From UJ101 sp047975265 (GTDB lineage Bacteria; Bacteroidota; Bacteroidia; Flavobacteriales; UJ101), in NCBI GenBank assembly GCA_047975265.1, contig JBKEDE010000030.1:1-64000 (forward strand): a stretch of 64,000 bases of DNA. Direction: 5' to 3'. This document shows positions 42,689-51,747 of this stretch, one piece after another. The translations under genes were made by a program, and so were the position numbers. A model generated the notes under the pieces. It saw nothing but the letters and a program-made list of their open reading frames with translations. It searched no databases and was not told the DNA's origin. Positions within the stretch are counted from its first letter, which is position 1. Each line of letters begins with the position of its first letter.

Positions 42689-44485
42689 CTAACTGTCAAA
42701 ATTATTTACCAAATGTTCTCTGTAAGCGGTAAGAAGTTTTGAACGAGAAATAAAACCTGCGTAAATATTTTCTTTTACAACGGGCAGATTCCAGGCTTTG
42801 CTCTGTTCAAATTTTTTCATGATATCTTCCATAGAATCCTCTCCTAAAAAGATAACTTCAGGGGCTTCATGCATAAAAGTTTGTACATTAACCGTGTCGT
42901 ACATTGATTGATCAAACATAACATGCCGTATGTCATCTAATAAAATAATTCCTAAAAATTGTTGTTGGTCATCAATAACAGGGAAAATATTCCGATTGGA
43001 ATGGGCAACTCCGTTTTTAAGCATCTCGCCTAATGTCATTTCAGGGCGGATAGGAATAAAATTATTTTCAATTACATTATGGATGTTTAATGTAGTCAAT
43101 ACGGCTTGGTCTTTATTATGAGTAATTAAGTCTCCTTGTTCGGCTAACTCTTTTGTGTAAACGGAATAAGAAATATAATATCGTGTAATTCCAAAAGAAA
43201 TGGCTGAGACGAGCATTAAGGGGATGAATAATTCATAACCTCCCGTAATCTCGGCTATAAGAAAAATAGCGGTTAAAGGAGCATGTAAAACACCTGCCAT
43301 CAATCCACACATCCCTAATAAAGTAAAGTTGCTTACAGAAAGATTGTAGCCTATTTTATTAAAGAAGTGAGCAAAAAAATTGCCCGCAGAAGCACCTAAA
43401 AAAAGCGTGGGACCAAAAATTCCTCCAACCCCTCCAGAATGTAAGGTAGAAGAAGTGGCGATGGGTTTGATCAGAATTAAAAGAAATAGCACCGCAATAA
43501 ATCCCCAATCGCTTAAACTCATCGTGCTTTGAAAGGATTGGAAACTAGTAAGTTCCGGTTTTTTGTTGTTTATAAGATTATTAATTAAATGATATCCTTC
43601 ACCATATAATGGAGGAATGATATAAATAAGTATTCCTATAATAATGCCTCCGATAATTACTTTTCTTAACGGGCTGTTAATCATACCAAATAATTGTTTG
43701 GATTTAAAGTATACTTGGGTAAAATAAAGTGATATAAAGGCTGTAAACACACCTAATCCTGAATAGAATAGGATTTGATTTAATTGAAAATCTTCAACAA
43801 GATTGAAGTGAATTAGAAAAGATTCTTCTCCTGTAAAAATCAAACGGGTTAGAATAGCAGAGATAGAAGAGAGCAATAAAGGCATTAAAGAGGCTAAAGT
43901 TAAATCTAAGCTGAAAACTTCTATGGCAAATACGATGGCTGCAATGGGTGCTTTGAAGATAGCCGATAAAGAAGCTGCAGCACCACAAACCAAGAGTAAT
44001 TTTCGATTTTTAATATCCATCCTAAGCCATTGGGCAATGTTTGAACTTAAAGCAGAAGAGGTTATGGTAGCAGGAGCTTCTAACCCTACTGATCCCCCAA
44101 AACTGATGGTTATGGGAGCTAATATTAGTGCTGTATAAGTATGATATTTTTTCATGATGCCTTTGCGCCTTGCTAAAGAATACAACATAACAGGAACTTC
44201 AAAATCCATTTCTTTACGGAAAATTTTTTGTTTTATGATATAAACAATAAACAAACCGATTAAAGGAAAAATAAAAAAATAAAATTTATGATAAGATTCA
44301 ATGGCATCACTATCTAAAACAGAAGTGGTTAAATGAACAAACCATTTTAAGATAATAGAACCTATTCCTGAAATAAAACCGATAAAAATAGAAAGTATAT
44401 ATAAAAACTGTTTTCCCGTAATGTTTTTATACCTCCACAGAATAAATCGACCCCATAATGATGCTTTTTTAGAAAACTGATTCAA
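42689..44485 (-). CDS. ClC family chloride channel or antiporter with CBS domains
   Basis: This 598-residue protein has the ClC membrane fold (residues about 20-440) and two C-terminal CBS domains (about 460-590). The gating-glutamate loop reads GGSVGLEAPA, with the Glu kept but GREGP-type Gly changed to Ala. The later filter motif GVGGIFGPTLFLGASAG is good. The first filter loop, usually G(S/H)G(I/V)P, reads MDFEVPVM here, so the central anion site may differ. CBS pairs often sense adenine nucleotides. It is monocistronic and read leftwards. Confidence 0.9.
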   Translation of the reverse strand: MNQFSKKASLWGRFILWRYKNITGKQFLYILSIFIGFISGIGSIILKWFVHLTTSVLDSDAIESYHKFYFFIFPLIGLFIVYIIKQKIFRKEMDFEVPVMLYSLARRKGIMKKYHTYTALILAPITISFGGSVGLEAPATITSSALSSNIAQWLRMDIKNRKLLLVCGAAASLSAIFKAPIAAIVFAIEVFSLDLTLASLMPLLLSSISAILTRLIFTGEESFLIHFNLVEDFQLNQILFYSGLGVFTAFISLYFTQVYFKSKQLFGMINSPLRKVIIGGIIIGILIYIIPPLYGEGYHLINNLINNKKPELTSFQSFQSTMSLSDWGFIAVLFLLILIKPIATSSTLHSGGVGGIFGPTLFLGASAGNFFAHFFNKIGYNLSVSNFTLLGMCGLMAGVLHAPLTAIFLIAEITGGYELFIPLMLVSAISFGITRYYISYSVYTKELAEQGDLITHNKDQAVLTTLNIHNVIENNFIPIRPEMTLGEMLKNGVAHSNRNIFPVIDDQQQFLGIILLDDIRHVMFDQSMYDTVNVQTFMHEAPEVIFLGEDSMEDIMKKFEQSKAWNLPVVKENIYAGFISRSKLLTAYREHLVNNFDS

Positions 44486-44606
44486 TTGGTAGAATTTTGT
44501 GACAAAAGTAATAAAAATAGATGGTACAAAAAGTTGTATGAATATGATTTTTTAACATTCTCATAAAAGGTTTTTATATCAAGTAAAATAAATGAGTTAT
44601 TAAAAT

Positions 44607-44644
44607 AAAATATTGGTTACTCCGTTAAGAGTAACCAATATTTT
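44607..44644. terminator. Terminator of the parA-to-subtilase run
   Basis: A perfect 12-bp stem TATTGGTTACTC / GAGTAACCAATA with loop CGTTAA is flanked by AAAA and TTTT, 20 bases downstream of the subtilase stop. It can work on both strands. Confidence 0.85.
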
Positions 44645-44663
44645 AACAATTTATTATAAAAAA

Positions 44664-46367
44664 TTATTTCTTACTCTTCACATATTCATCTGCTAGTTTT
44701 GCAGCATTATAAGCATCAATAACCCCTCCGGTTGTGGATAAATTGGCAAAAGATTGATTTGATTTCTTATCTTTTTCGGTAGGGGTAGGAACAATACCCT
44801 TGTAAATATTTACTGATTTTAGTAGGATATTACGCAATTCATGGGCAGTTAATTCAGGGTAGTAAGACCAAATCAATGCAGCAACTCCGGAAGCAATCGG
44901 TGTTGCCATAGAAGTTCCTTGAAGCACTTTATATTGATTATTTGGAGTGGTGGAATAAATTTCAGTTCCGGGAGAAAACAAATCAACGGTTTTAGAACCA
45001 TAATTGCTGAATGATGCTGCCAAACGGTCTTTGTGAGTCGTGTTAGCACCTACGGTAATCCAATTGGTTGCAATAGTATCATTTTTTGTAACATTAATCG
45101 GATAATGTAATTCTACATTCAAATCTTCACCATCATTTCCTGCAGCATGCATTAATAAAGCACCTTTTTTCTCAGCATAACGAACCGCATCATCAACAAC
45201 CGATTTATCAGGAGAATATTTTTTACCAAAACTCATGTTTAATATTTTCGCTCCGTTATCTACAGCATAAATAATTCCATTGGCAATGTCTTTATCACGC
45301 TCATCACCGTCAGGAACTACACGAACACTCATAATCTGAACATGATCAGCCACACCATCCATACCGATTCCGTTATGGCGAACAGCAGCCACTAATCCGG
45401 CAACATGTGTTCCATGTAAAGCATCAGGACCTTTAACATCATTATTTCCATAGTTGGATTCTTTTTTATTGTTATAATTATCTCCAACAATTTTACGGGT
45501 ATTTAGATCAGGATTGTAATGATATTTTGTTTTTGATTCAAGATAATTGATGTAATCTTTGATGTTATCAATATCTTGGTCTAATAAATCATTAAACCCT
45601 GTTTCAATCTCATTTAGATTAATGGTTTTATTCGGAGCTTTTTCAGTGGCATCATAAAGTATTCCCAGAGCAGCATAAGTTCGTTGGTCTCCGGTTTTAT
45701 TTTTATCAAGAAAGGATTTTAAATCATCTGAAGTAACGTTTTCGTTTTTTACGATACCTTTTACATTTTTAAAAGCCTCTGCAAATTGAGATTTATAGAC
45801 AACAAGTTGTTCTTGTTGTTCTTTTATTTTTAAAAGTTTAGAGTTATTTTCAGAAGAATTTTTTTCAATTAACTCCTTACCTTCCAAGTAGATATCATAT
45901 TCTTCGGGGTATTTTTTGATATTTCTGTTAATTTTACGCTCTTTCAGATTTTCAAACTTTGAGCGATACTGAGCATACAAACGCGTGATTTCTAAGTTAT
46001 CGCCATTTACATTCGTACCGTCTGCATTTCCAAGAAAATTCCATCCGTGTATGTCATCAACATGTCCGTTTTTATCATCATCGACACCGTTCCCTGCAAT
46101 TTCATTTCGATTGACCCACATAACATCTTTTAAATCTTCATGTTCTGCATCAACACCCGAGTCTAAAATTCCTACAATAACGGTTTGAGGTGTCCGACCG
46201 GTTTTTTTTAAAAACTGATATGCTTTTTCGGTATTCACACCATAAGTTCCGTTGTCTATACTTTGATGAAACCAGTTTTTAGGAGCAGTTTCATAATCAA
46301 GTTGTTCTTGAGCGGTAACGCCCACTAAGAACCCCGTTAAAAATAACGGTATAATGACTTTCTTCAT
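44664..46367 (-). CDS. Secreted S8 family (subtilisin-like) serine protease
   Basis: This 567-residue protein has a signal peptide (cleavage likely after TAQ) and the subtilase triad: Asp in GILDSGVDAEHED (about residue 69), His in LHGTHVAGLVAAV (about 318), Ser in GTSMATPIASGVA (about 483). The Asp-to-His distance of about 250 residues is far longer than in subtilisin (about 30) owing to a charged helical insertion (about 125-300, many Lys and Glu). It lacks an obvious T9SS tail. It overlaps the wbqC gene by 4 bases and ends the operon. Flavobacterial homologues share this layout. Confidence 0.92.
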   Translation of the reverse strand: MKKVIIPLFLTGFLVGVTAQEQLDYETAPKNWFHQSIDNGTYGVNTEKAYQFLKKTGRTPQTVIVGILDSGVDAEHEDLKDVMWVNRNEIAGNGVDDDKNGHVDDIHGWNFLGNADGTNVNGDNLEITRLYAQYRSKFENLKERKINRNIKKYPEEYDIYLEGKELIEKNSSENNSKLLKIKEQQEQLVVYKSQFAEAFKNVKGIVKNENVTSDDLKSFLDKNKTGDQRTYAALGILYDATEKAPNKTINLNEIETGFNDLLDQDIDNIKDYINYLESKTKYHYNPDLNTRKIVGDNYNNKKESNYGNNDVKGPDALHGTHVAGLVAAVRHNGIGMDGVADHVQIMSVRVVPDGDERDKDIANGIIYAVDNGAKILNMSFGKKYSPDKSVVDDAVRYAEKKGALLMHAAGNDGEDLNVELHYPINVTKNDTIATNWITVGANTTHKDRLAASFSNYGSKTVDLFSPGTEIYSTTPNNQYKVLQGTSMATPIASGVAALIWSYYPELTAHELRNILLKSVNIYKGIVPTPTEKDKKSNQSFANLSTTGGVIDAYNAAKLADEYVKSKK

Positions 46368-46984
46368 TTATTTTTAATTTTATGTTTTTTTAAATAAGTT
46401 AAAGTATTTGTTCCTTCATTAAATAAGAGGTCTAAGATACTTAAATTTTTTATAAATTCTTTTTTTTGAGAAAAAACTTGAATATAAGGTTCAAATTCTT
46501 GATGGCTTTCTTTTTTTGTATTGAAGTGGTTTCTTAAATCAAATAATTCAGGTTGATGTAAATATTCGGTTGTTTTTTCAATCTTTATATCGAATTGTAT
46601 TAAATCATTTATCAAAATAAATGATTTAATATTAAAATCCATCAGGTAAGTTTCTTTGCTTGTAAAAAGAGGTATAATATCATCTTCATAAAACTCAAAA
46701 AATGGAGATGATTGATAAGCTGATTTCAAAGATTTAATATGAAGATGTTGCCAATCAGTATCATACGATATTTTGGTGTCTTTATAATACCGAGAATCTG
46801 TTTTGTGTTGAATCGGAATATTAAGATTTAATTTTCCGTTAGACCCATAAATAGTATAACGATTTCGATACGTTTGTTTTTGGTAATGATCTTCTCCCTC
46901 AAAAATACAATACTTTGCTTGAACTAAATAAGCATAATATTCAATAGACGGAAAAAGATGTATGGGCAATAAAACAGATTTCAT
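46364..46984 (-). CDS. WbqC family protein
   Basis: This 206-residue soluble protein matches the WbqC-like family: PIHLFPSIEYYAYLVQAKYC at the start, YQKQTYRNRYTIYGSNGKLN and LNIPIQHKTD follow. WbqC proteins occur in O-antigen or surface-polymer loci and next to signal peptidase in flavobacteria; the activity is unknown. It starts 38 bases after the lepB stop and overlaps the subtilase gene. Confidence 0.85.
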   Translation of the reverse strand: MKSVLLPIHLFPSIEYYAYLVQAKYCIFEGEDHYQKQTYRNRYTIYGSNGKLNLNIPIQHKTDSRYYKDTKISYDTDWQHLHIKSLKSAYQSSPFFEFYEDDIIPLFTSKETYLMDFNIKSFILINDLIQFDIKIEKTTEYLHQPELFDLRNHFNTKKESHQEFEPYIQVFSQKKEFIKNLSILDLLFNEGTNTLTYLKKHKIKNK

Positions 46985-47022
46985 AATACTATAAAAAGTA
47001 TTAAATTAGGTTAATTATCAAC

Positions 47023-48564
47023 TTATTCTTCTTTCTTCTTCTTTATAAATGAATAAACAAAATATCCTACAATCAGAAGACCTATCAACCATAAGTAAGA
47101 AGGTTTGTCTGGATTGCCATTATTTGGAATTGTCATAAAACGATTCCAACGAGGCATTTTATCACCGTTCAAATCGATGCTCATCCATGTTAAAACAGGA
47201 GATCCGATAATGTGGTCAAAAGGAACATAGCCAAAGTAGCGAGAATCTAATGAGTTATGACGATTATCACCCATCATAAAATAATAATCTTGTTGTAGAG
47301 TATATGTGTTGGTATTTTGACCATTGATAATAAACGTCCCGTTTTGGGTTTCTAATGTATTCCCTTCATATTTTGTAATAATATCTCGGTATTGTTCAAT
47401 ATTTTCATTTGTCAACGTAATTTGATCTCCTTTTTTTGGAATATACAATGGACCGTATTGGTCGTTGTGCCACTTTTTACCTGAAGGAAAACTTGTAGTT
47501 GAATTAGCACTGTTTATCAAATATCGTCTGGAAATGCTTTTCACAACTTCCAGCCCCTCTAAAATTTTTGCTTCATCATGGGTTAATGAGTAGAAAGCAT
47601 AATGATTGGTTTCTATTTTAGAAAAATTGGTAGAATTTGCAAATCCCAAATCATTAAATATATAATCTGTATTGAGTGGAGTAGAAGTGAAGACCTCATA
47701 AGAATGACATATATGGGTGTCTTTAGGATATTGAAACTCTTTGCCGTCAATATAAACGATGCCTTTTTTAATTTCTAAAGTAGTTCCCGGCGTTCCGATA
47801 CAACGCTTTACATAAGGGTCTTTTCGATCGGTTGCTGTATTTAATGAATCGGCAGGATAATTAAAAACAACAATATCATTTGCTTTTACATCTTTAAATT
47901 GAGCAATACGCTTGTAAGGTAGTCGAATGCCGTCAACATAGTTTTTCATAGGATTACTTTTCCACTCAACGGCACCGTTAGGGTACTCTTTTTTATTTCC
48001 TGTATAAGGAATGTAATTTGAAAGAAAAGGAATTCCGACAGGAGTTTGAGGAATCCGATATCCATAAGTCCATTTGTTTACAAAAAGTCCGTCGCCAACC
48101 AATAAAGTTTTTTCCATAGATCCGGTAGGAATAATAAAAGGCTGTATAACAAAAATATGAACAAAAGTAGCCACCACTACGGCATACAAAATGGCAGAGA
48201 CTAAAGTTTCTTTACGTTCGTCATTTTCTATTTTTTGATAAGGCGATGAGTCTGCATAATTCAAATAAAACAGATAAAATCCTAAAGTAACAACCGCCAA
48301 AATTGATTCTTTTTTAGATTTTCCAAAACTTTTTGGAGTGTCATACCATAAAACCCCTAACATAATAGGACCGATAATAGGTAAAAAAGGAATAAAACAC
48401 CACCACATCGGTCGGTTGATAATTTTTAACCAAACAGCAATGCTGTAAACCAAAATAGCTGCTTCCCATGCTTTTCTTCCGGCACGTAGATATAATTTCC
48501 ACGTTCCTAAAAAATGAACGGTTTGTAAAATTGCTATGATAATAAGCCACGTTGTCCAACTCAT
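47023..48564 (-). CDS. lepB: Signal peptidase I
   Basis: This 513-residue enzyme is larger than the usual 250-330. The N-terminal 100 residues form three to four extra membrane segments (WTTWLIIIAILQTVHFLG, FIPFLPIIGPIMLGVL). Box B with the catalytic Ser is IPTGSMEKTLLVGD (about residue 150), box D with the catalytic Lys is DPYVKRCIGTPGTTL (about 250), and box E is GDNRHNSLDSRYFGYVP (about 438). A long loop between boxes D and E (about 280-420) is typical of Bacteroidota LepB. It removes signal peptides on the periplasmic side. Confidence 0.93.
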   Translation of the reverse strand: MSWTTWLIIIAILQTVHFLGTWKLYLRAGRKAWEAAILVYSIAVWLKIINRPMWWCFIPFLPIIGPIMLGVLWYDTPKSFGKSKKESILAVVTLGFYLFYLNYADSSPYQKIENDERKETLVSAILYAVVVATFVHIFVIQPFIIPTGSMEKTLLVGDGLFVNKWTYGYRIPQTPVGIPFLSNYIPYTGNKKEYPNGAVEWKSNPMKNYVDGIRLPYKRIAQFKDVKANDIVVFNYPADSLNTATDRKDPYVKRCIGTPGTTLEIKKGIVYIDGKEFQYPKDTHICHSYEVFTSTPLNTDYIFNDLGFANSTNFSKIETNHYAFYSLTHDEAKILEGLEVVKSISRRYLINSANSTTSFPSGKKWHNDQYGPLYIPKKGDQITLTNENIEQYRDIITKYEGNTLETQNGTFIINGQNTNTYTLQQDYYFMMGDNRHNSLDSRYFGYVPFDHIIGSPVLTWMSIDLNGDKMPRWNRFMTIPNNGNPDKPSYLWLIGLLIVGYFVYSFIKKKKEE

Positions 48565-48582
48565 AATTTGTATATTTTTGAG

Positions 48583-48641
48583 TGCTGAATTTTAAATCAG
48601 CATATTTTTAATTTATAATAAAATACGTCTTTATAAAGACG
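48583..48641 (-). terminator. Two hairpins between dapB and lepB
   Basis: Just after the dapB stop, CGTCTTTATAAAGACG (48626-48641) is a perfect palindrome followed on the minus strand by TATTTTATT. A second stem TGCTGA / TCAGCA (48583-48602) precedes lepB. They may weaken read-through between the two genes. Confidence 0.4.
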
Positions 48642-48647
48642 ATTCTG

Positions 48648-49361
48648 TTACATCTTTTTTAAATCTAAAACATCCGACATATCATACACGCCCGTTTTAT
48701 CTTGTAGCCATTCTGCAGCAATAACAGCACCCAAAGCAAAGCCTTCACGTTTATGTGCCGTATGTTTAATTTCAATACTGTCAATATCAGAATAATAATG
48801 AATAAGATGCGTACCCGGAACAATTCCAACACGTTTATCTTGAATAGGAATCGCATTCTCTTTAGGAGGAGTTCCTTTTAAATACCAATCGGAATACGTT
48901 GTATTTTTGATGATTCCGTTGGCTAAAGTAATGGCTGTTCCGCTTGGTGCATCTAATTTTTGTGTATGATGAATTTCTTCCATTTCAACTTGATATTCAT
49001 GATGCGAAGCCATCATTTTAGCTAATAATTGATTGAGTTGGAAGAAGATATTAACACCGACACTAAAGTTTGAAGCATAAAGAAAACTACCTTGATTTTT
49101 TTTACAAAGTTTAACAGCTTCATCATATTTTTCTAACCATCCGGTAGTGCCTGAAATAACTTTGATATGATTTTCAAGACAAATTTTTATGTTTTCAAAA
49201 GCAGACTCAGGAAAACTGAAATCAATGGCTACATCAATATTTTCCAATTCTTCTTTAGCAGGAGTTTCATCTTTGATTAAAACAATTTGATGTAGCCTTT
49301 CTTTTGCAATTTTTTCGATGGTTTTTCCCATCTTTCCATATCCTAAAAGTGCTATGTTCAT
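48648..49361 (-). CDS. dapB: 4-hydroxy-tetrahydrodipicolinate reductase
   Basis: This 237-residue enzyme of lysine and diaminopimelate synthesis has the dinucleotide motif LLGYGKMGKTIEKIA at the N-terminus, SGTTGW (about residues 71-76), ASNFSVGVNIFFQ, and the substrate motif EIHHTQKLDAPSGTAITLAN with the catalytic His and Lys. Product feeds peptidoglycan; Mpl at 12268 works with the same DAP peptide. It starts 2 bases after the DUF5683 gene. Confidence 0.95.
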   Translation of the reverse strand: MNIALLGYGKMGKTIEKIAKERLHQIVLIKDETPAKEELENIDVAIDFSFPESAFENIKICLENHIKVISGTTGWLEKYDEAVKLCKKNQGSFLYASNFSVGVNIFFQLNQLLAKMMASHHEYQVEMEEIHHTQKLDAPSGTAITLANGIIKNTTYSDWYLKGTPPKENAIPIQDKRVGIVPGTHLIHYYSDIDSIEIKHTAHKREGFALGAVIAAEWLQDKTGVYDMSDVLDLKKM

Positions 49362-49363
49362 AT

Positions 49364-49966
49364 TTAAAACTTAAAATTTAGTCCAATTCCAATTTGTGGT
49401 TCAAAGTTAAGGTTTTGTTCTTGAATAATAACCGGTGATAATTTTAAATCCGGATCTTTTCGAACGGGATCTAAATGAGCATCAACAGTGGCATCAACAA
49501 TATTCAAAATATAAGCCAATGCAGTCAGAAGAACAGCATAATCTCGTGAGCGTCTTCGGTCATCCATGTTATTGGCGAGTGTTTCGGCACTGATATTCAT
49601 TCCGTTGTATTGATATGAAGGATCATTGAGTCTGTTGATATATCCCTCTCGAAAATTTTGATATTGTCCTTGGTAAAAAGAGGTAAATCCAATTCCTGTA
49701 CCAATTAACGCCAAAGCCAATCCGGCTTTGATATATTTTCTGTTATAAATTTGTCCCAATCCGGGGAAAACAGCAGAATAAAGAGCTGCTTTTTGTGGAG
49801 AACGAAAGTTTTTTTCAATGTCTTTTTCCAAATTACCGCTTAATTTAACAGTATCTTTTACGATAATTGGTTTTTCTTCTTTAGAAGCAACTGTATCCGT
49901 TATTTCTTGGGAAAAAGAAAATAGAAAGAGATTTAAAAAAAAGAATAAACCTGCTTTTTTAATCAT
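49364..49966 (-). CDS. DUF5683 membrane protein
   Basis: This 200-residue protein has a signal peptide and the conserved DUF5683 block SPQKAALYSAVFPGLGQIYN, RKYIKAG, with a membrane helix about residues 80-97 and a second about 140-160. The family is found almost always between parB and dapB in Bacteroidota, with no known role. Its ATG overlaps the parB stop by 4 bases. Confidence 0.88.
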   Translation of the reverse strand: MIKKAGLFFFLNLFLFSFSQEITDTVASKEEKPIIVKDTVKLSGNLEKDIEKNFRSPQKAALYSAVFPGLGQIYNRKYIKAGLALALIGTGIGFTSFYQGQYQNFREGYINRLNDPSYQYNGMNISAETLANNMDDRRRSRDYAVLLTALAYILNIVDATVDAHLDPVRKDPDLKLSPVIIQEQNLNFEPQIGIGLNFKF

Positions 49967-50850
49967 GGTCGGATTAAGTTTTTGATGCGTTCGAAATCGT
50001 CATCATTTTTAAATTCAATGGTAATCTTACCTTTCCCTGAAGAATTTCTGTTAATGGCAACTTTCGTGTTGAAATGGTTGGAAAAGTCTTTTGCCGCTTT
50101 TTTATAGGAATGAGTTAGTGTTGTTTTTTTAGATTTTAAATCGTCAAGATGATCTTGCTCCTTAAATCGTTTTACCCAATCTTCTGTTTGCCGAACAGAT
50201 AAATCATTTTTTATAATTCGTTCATATATATCAATTTGATCGGTTGGATCTGCAATATTAATTAAAGCACGACCGTGTCCCATAGAGATTATCTTATCCC
50301 GAATTCCGGTTTGAACGATAGGGTCAAGTTTTAAAAGACGTAAATAATTGGTTATGGTAGAACGTTTCTTTCCAACGCGTTTACTCATCTCATCTTGTGT
50401 TAAATTGATTTCGTCAATCATTCGTTGATAAGATAAAGCGATTTCAATAGCATCCAAATCTTGTCGTTGAATATTTTCAACCAATGCCATTTCAAGCATT
50501 TCTTGATCGTTAGCCAATCGAACATAAGCAGGAATAGTTTCTAACCTCGCTAACTTAGAAGCTCTAAAACGCCGTTCTCCAGAAACTAATTGAAATGATT
50601 TCCCGTTTTTACGAACCGTAATCGGTTGGATGACACCTAACTCTTTTATAGAACCTGCCAATTCTTCAAGTGCAGCAGAATCAAATTGTGTTCGAGGCTG
50701 GAAAGGATTAACTTCAATACCAGAAAGCGGAATTTCTATAATATTTCCAACCACCTTATCGGCATTTTTATCTTCTGCCGAGTTAATTTCATTATGATCG
50801 GCTGCTAACAAGGCAGACAATCCTCTTCCTAAAGCTCTTTTCTTAGCCAT
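49963..50850 (-). CDS. parB: Chromosome partitioning protein ParB
   Basis: This 295-residue protein has the ParB N-terminal domain: IPLSGIEVNPFQPRTQFD, GVIQPITVRK, and the CTP-binding GERRFRASKLA (residues about 95-105). A helix-turn-helix follows (LTQDEMSKRVGKKRSTITNY), then a C-terminal dimer domain. It spreads from parS sites and loads SMC. I found no perfect TGTTTCACGTGAAACA site in the window. It overlaps parA by 8 bases. Confidence 0.95.
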   Translation of the reverse strand: MAKKRALGRGLSALLAADHNEINSAEDKNADKVVGNIIEIPLSGIEVNPFQPRTQFDSAALEELAGSIKELGVIQPITVRKNGKSFQLVSGERRFRASKLARLETIPAYVRLANDQEMLEMALVENIQRQDLDAIEIALSYQRMIDEINLTQDEMSKRVGKKRSTITNYLRLLKLDPIVQTGIRDKIISMGHGRALINIADPTDQIDIYERIIKNDLSVRQTEDWVKRFKEQDHLDDLKSKKTTLTHSYKKAAKDFSNHFNTKVAINRNSSGKGKITIEFKNDDDFERIKNLIRP

Positions 50851-51622
50851 TTAATGTGTCTTTATTCTTTTGCAACAATTCATTTGCCAGGTTTAGGTAA
50901 TTGATAGCACCTTTGCTGTTGGCATCATATTTAATGATAGATTCTCCATAACTGGGAGCTTCGCTTAAACGTACATTCCGTTGAATAATGGTTTCAAAAA
51001 CCATTTCAGGAAAATAATTTTTCACTTCTTCAACAACTTGGTTGGATAAACGCAGGCGTGAATCATACATAGTTAATAATAATCCTTCGATGTCCAAACC
51101 TTTGTTATGAATTTTTTGTACACTTTTAATCGTGTTAAGGAGTTTTCGTAAACCTTCCAAAGCATAATATTCACATTGAATCGGTATAATAACAGAGTCC
51201 GCTGCTGTTAAAGCATTTAAAGTAATTAAACCCAGAGAAGGAGCACAATCGATAAGAATATAATCGTATTGATTTTTAATTTCATGTAAAGCATTTTTCA
51301 ACATATATTCTCGATTAGGACTGTCAACCAATTCGATTTCGGTAGCAACCAAATCAAGATGAGAACCCACTAAATCAACATTAGGAGAATCGGTCGATAC
51401 AATAACTTCAGAAATTTTTTTCGTATGTTCCAACACTTCATAAGTTCCTGCTTCGAGTGTATCAACATCAACACCCAGCCCTGAGGTGGCATTAGCTTGT
51501 GGGTCAGCGTCAATTAGTAGTATTTTTTTTTCTAAAACACCCAAAGAAGCTGCCAAATTTACCGATGTTGTGGTTTTTCCCACACCTCCTTTTTGATTAG
51601 CTATCGCTATTATTTTTCCCAT
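50843..51622 (-). CDS. parA: Chromosome partitioning ATPase ParA
   Basis: This 259-residue Walker-type ATPase starts MGKIIAIANQKGGVGKTTTS with the deviant Walker A lysine, then LLIDADPQANATSGLG (Walker A') and YILIDCAPSLGLITLNALTA (Walker B). It works with ParB in chromosome segregation, and leads a run of parA-parB-DUF5683-dapB-lepB-wbqC-subtilase. Close genes with overlaps suggest a single transcript. The presence of parAB is consistent with the origin region of the chromosome, which I cannot confirm. Confidence 0.95.
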   Translation of the reverse strand: MGKIIAIANQKGGVGKTTTSVNLAASLGVLEKKILLIDADPQANATSGLGVDVDTLEAGTYEVLEHTKKISEVIVSTDSPNVDLVGSHLDLVATEIELVDSPNREYMLKNALHEIKNQYDYILIDCAPSLGLITLNALTAADSVIIPIQCEYYALEGLRKLLNTIKSVQKIHNKGLDIEGLLLTMYDSRLRLSNQVVEEVKNYFPEMVFETIIQRNVRLSEAPSYGESIIKYDANSKGAINYLNLANELLQKNKDTLNG

Positions 51623-51719
51623 AGATAATACTAAAATCAGCCGTAAAAATACGATTTTTTTTATTCTTATGATGAATTAAATTTTTTATGTGAATGTAAA
51701 ACAAAAAGATATCTTTCTG

Positions 51720-51727
51720 TATATTTG
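51720..51727 (+). promoter_or_regulatory. Candidate -7 box of the FecCD-type transporter
   Basis: TATATTTG matches TAnnTTTG, 20 bases before the TTG start codon. No clear -33 element. The parA start lies about 100 bases to the left in the opposite direction. Confidence 0.35.
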
Positions 51728-51747
51728 CAAAACTAAATTTTATAACC

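Noticed and set aside
44371..44485. A separate small gene at the N-terminus of the ClC protein
   Set aside because: The frame is continuous with the ClC fold and the first helix is part of it.
49963..51622. A parS site or replication origin beside parAB
   Set aside because: I looked for the 16-base parS palindrome and for DnaA-box clusters and saw none that were convincing in the window.
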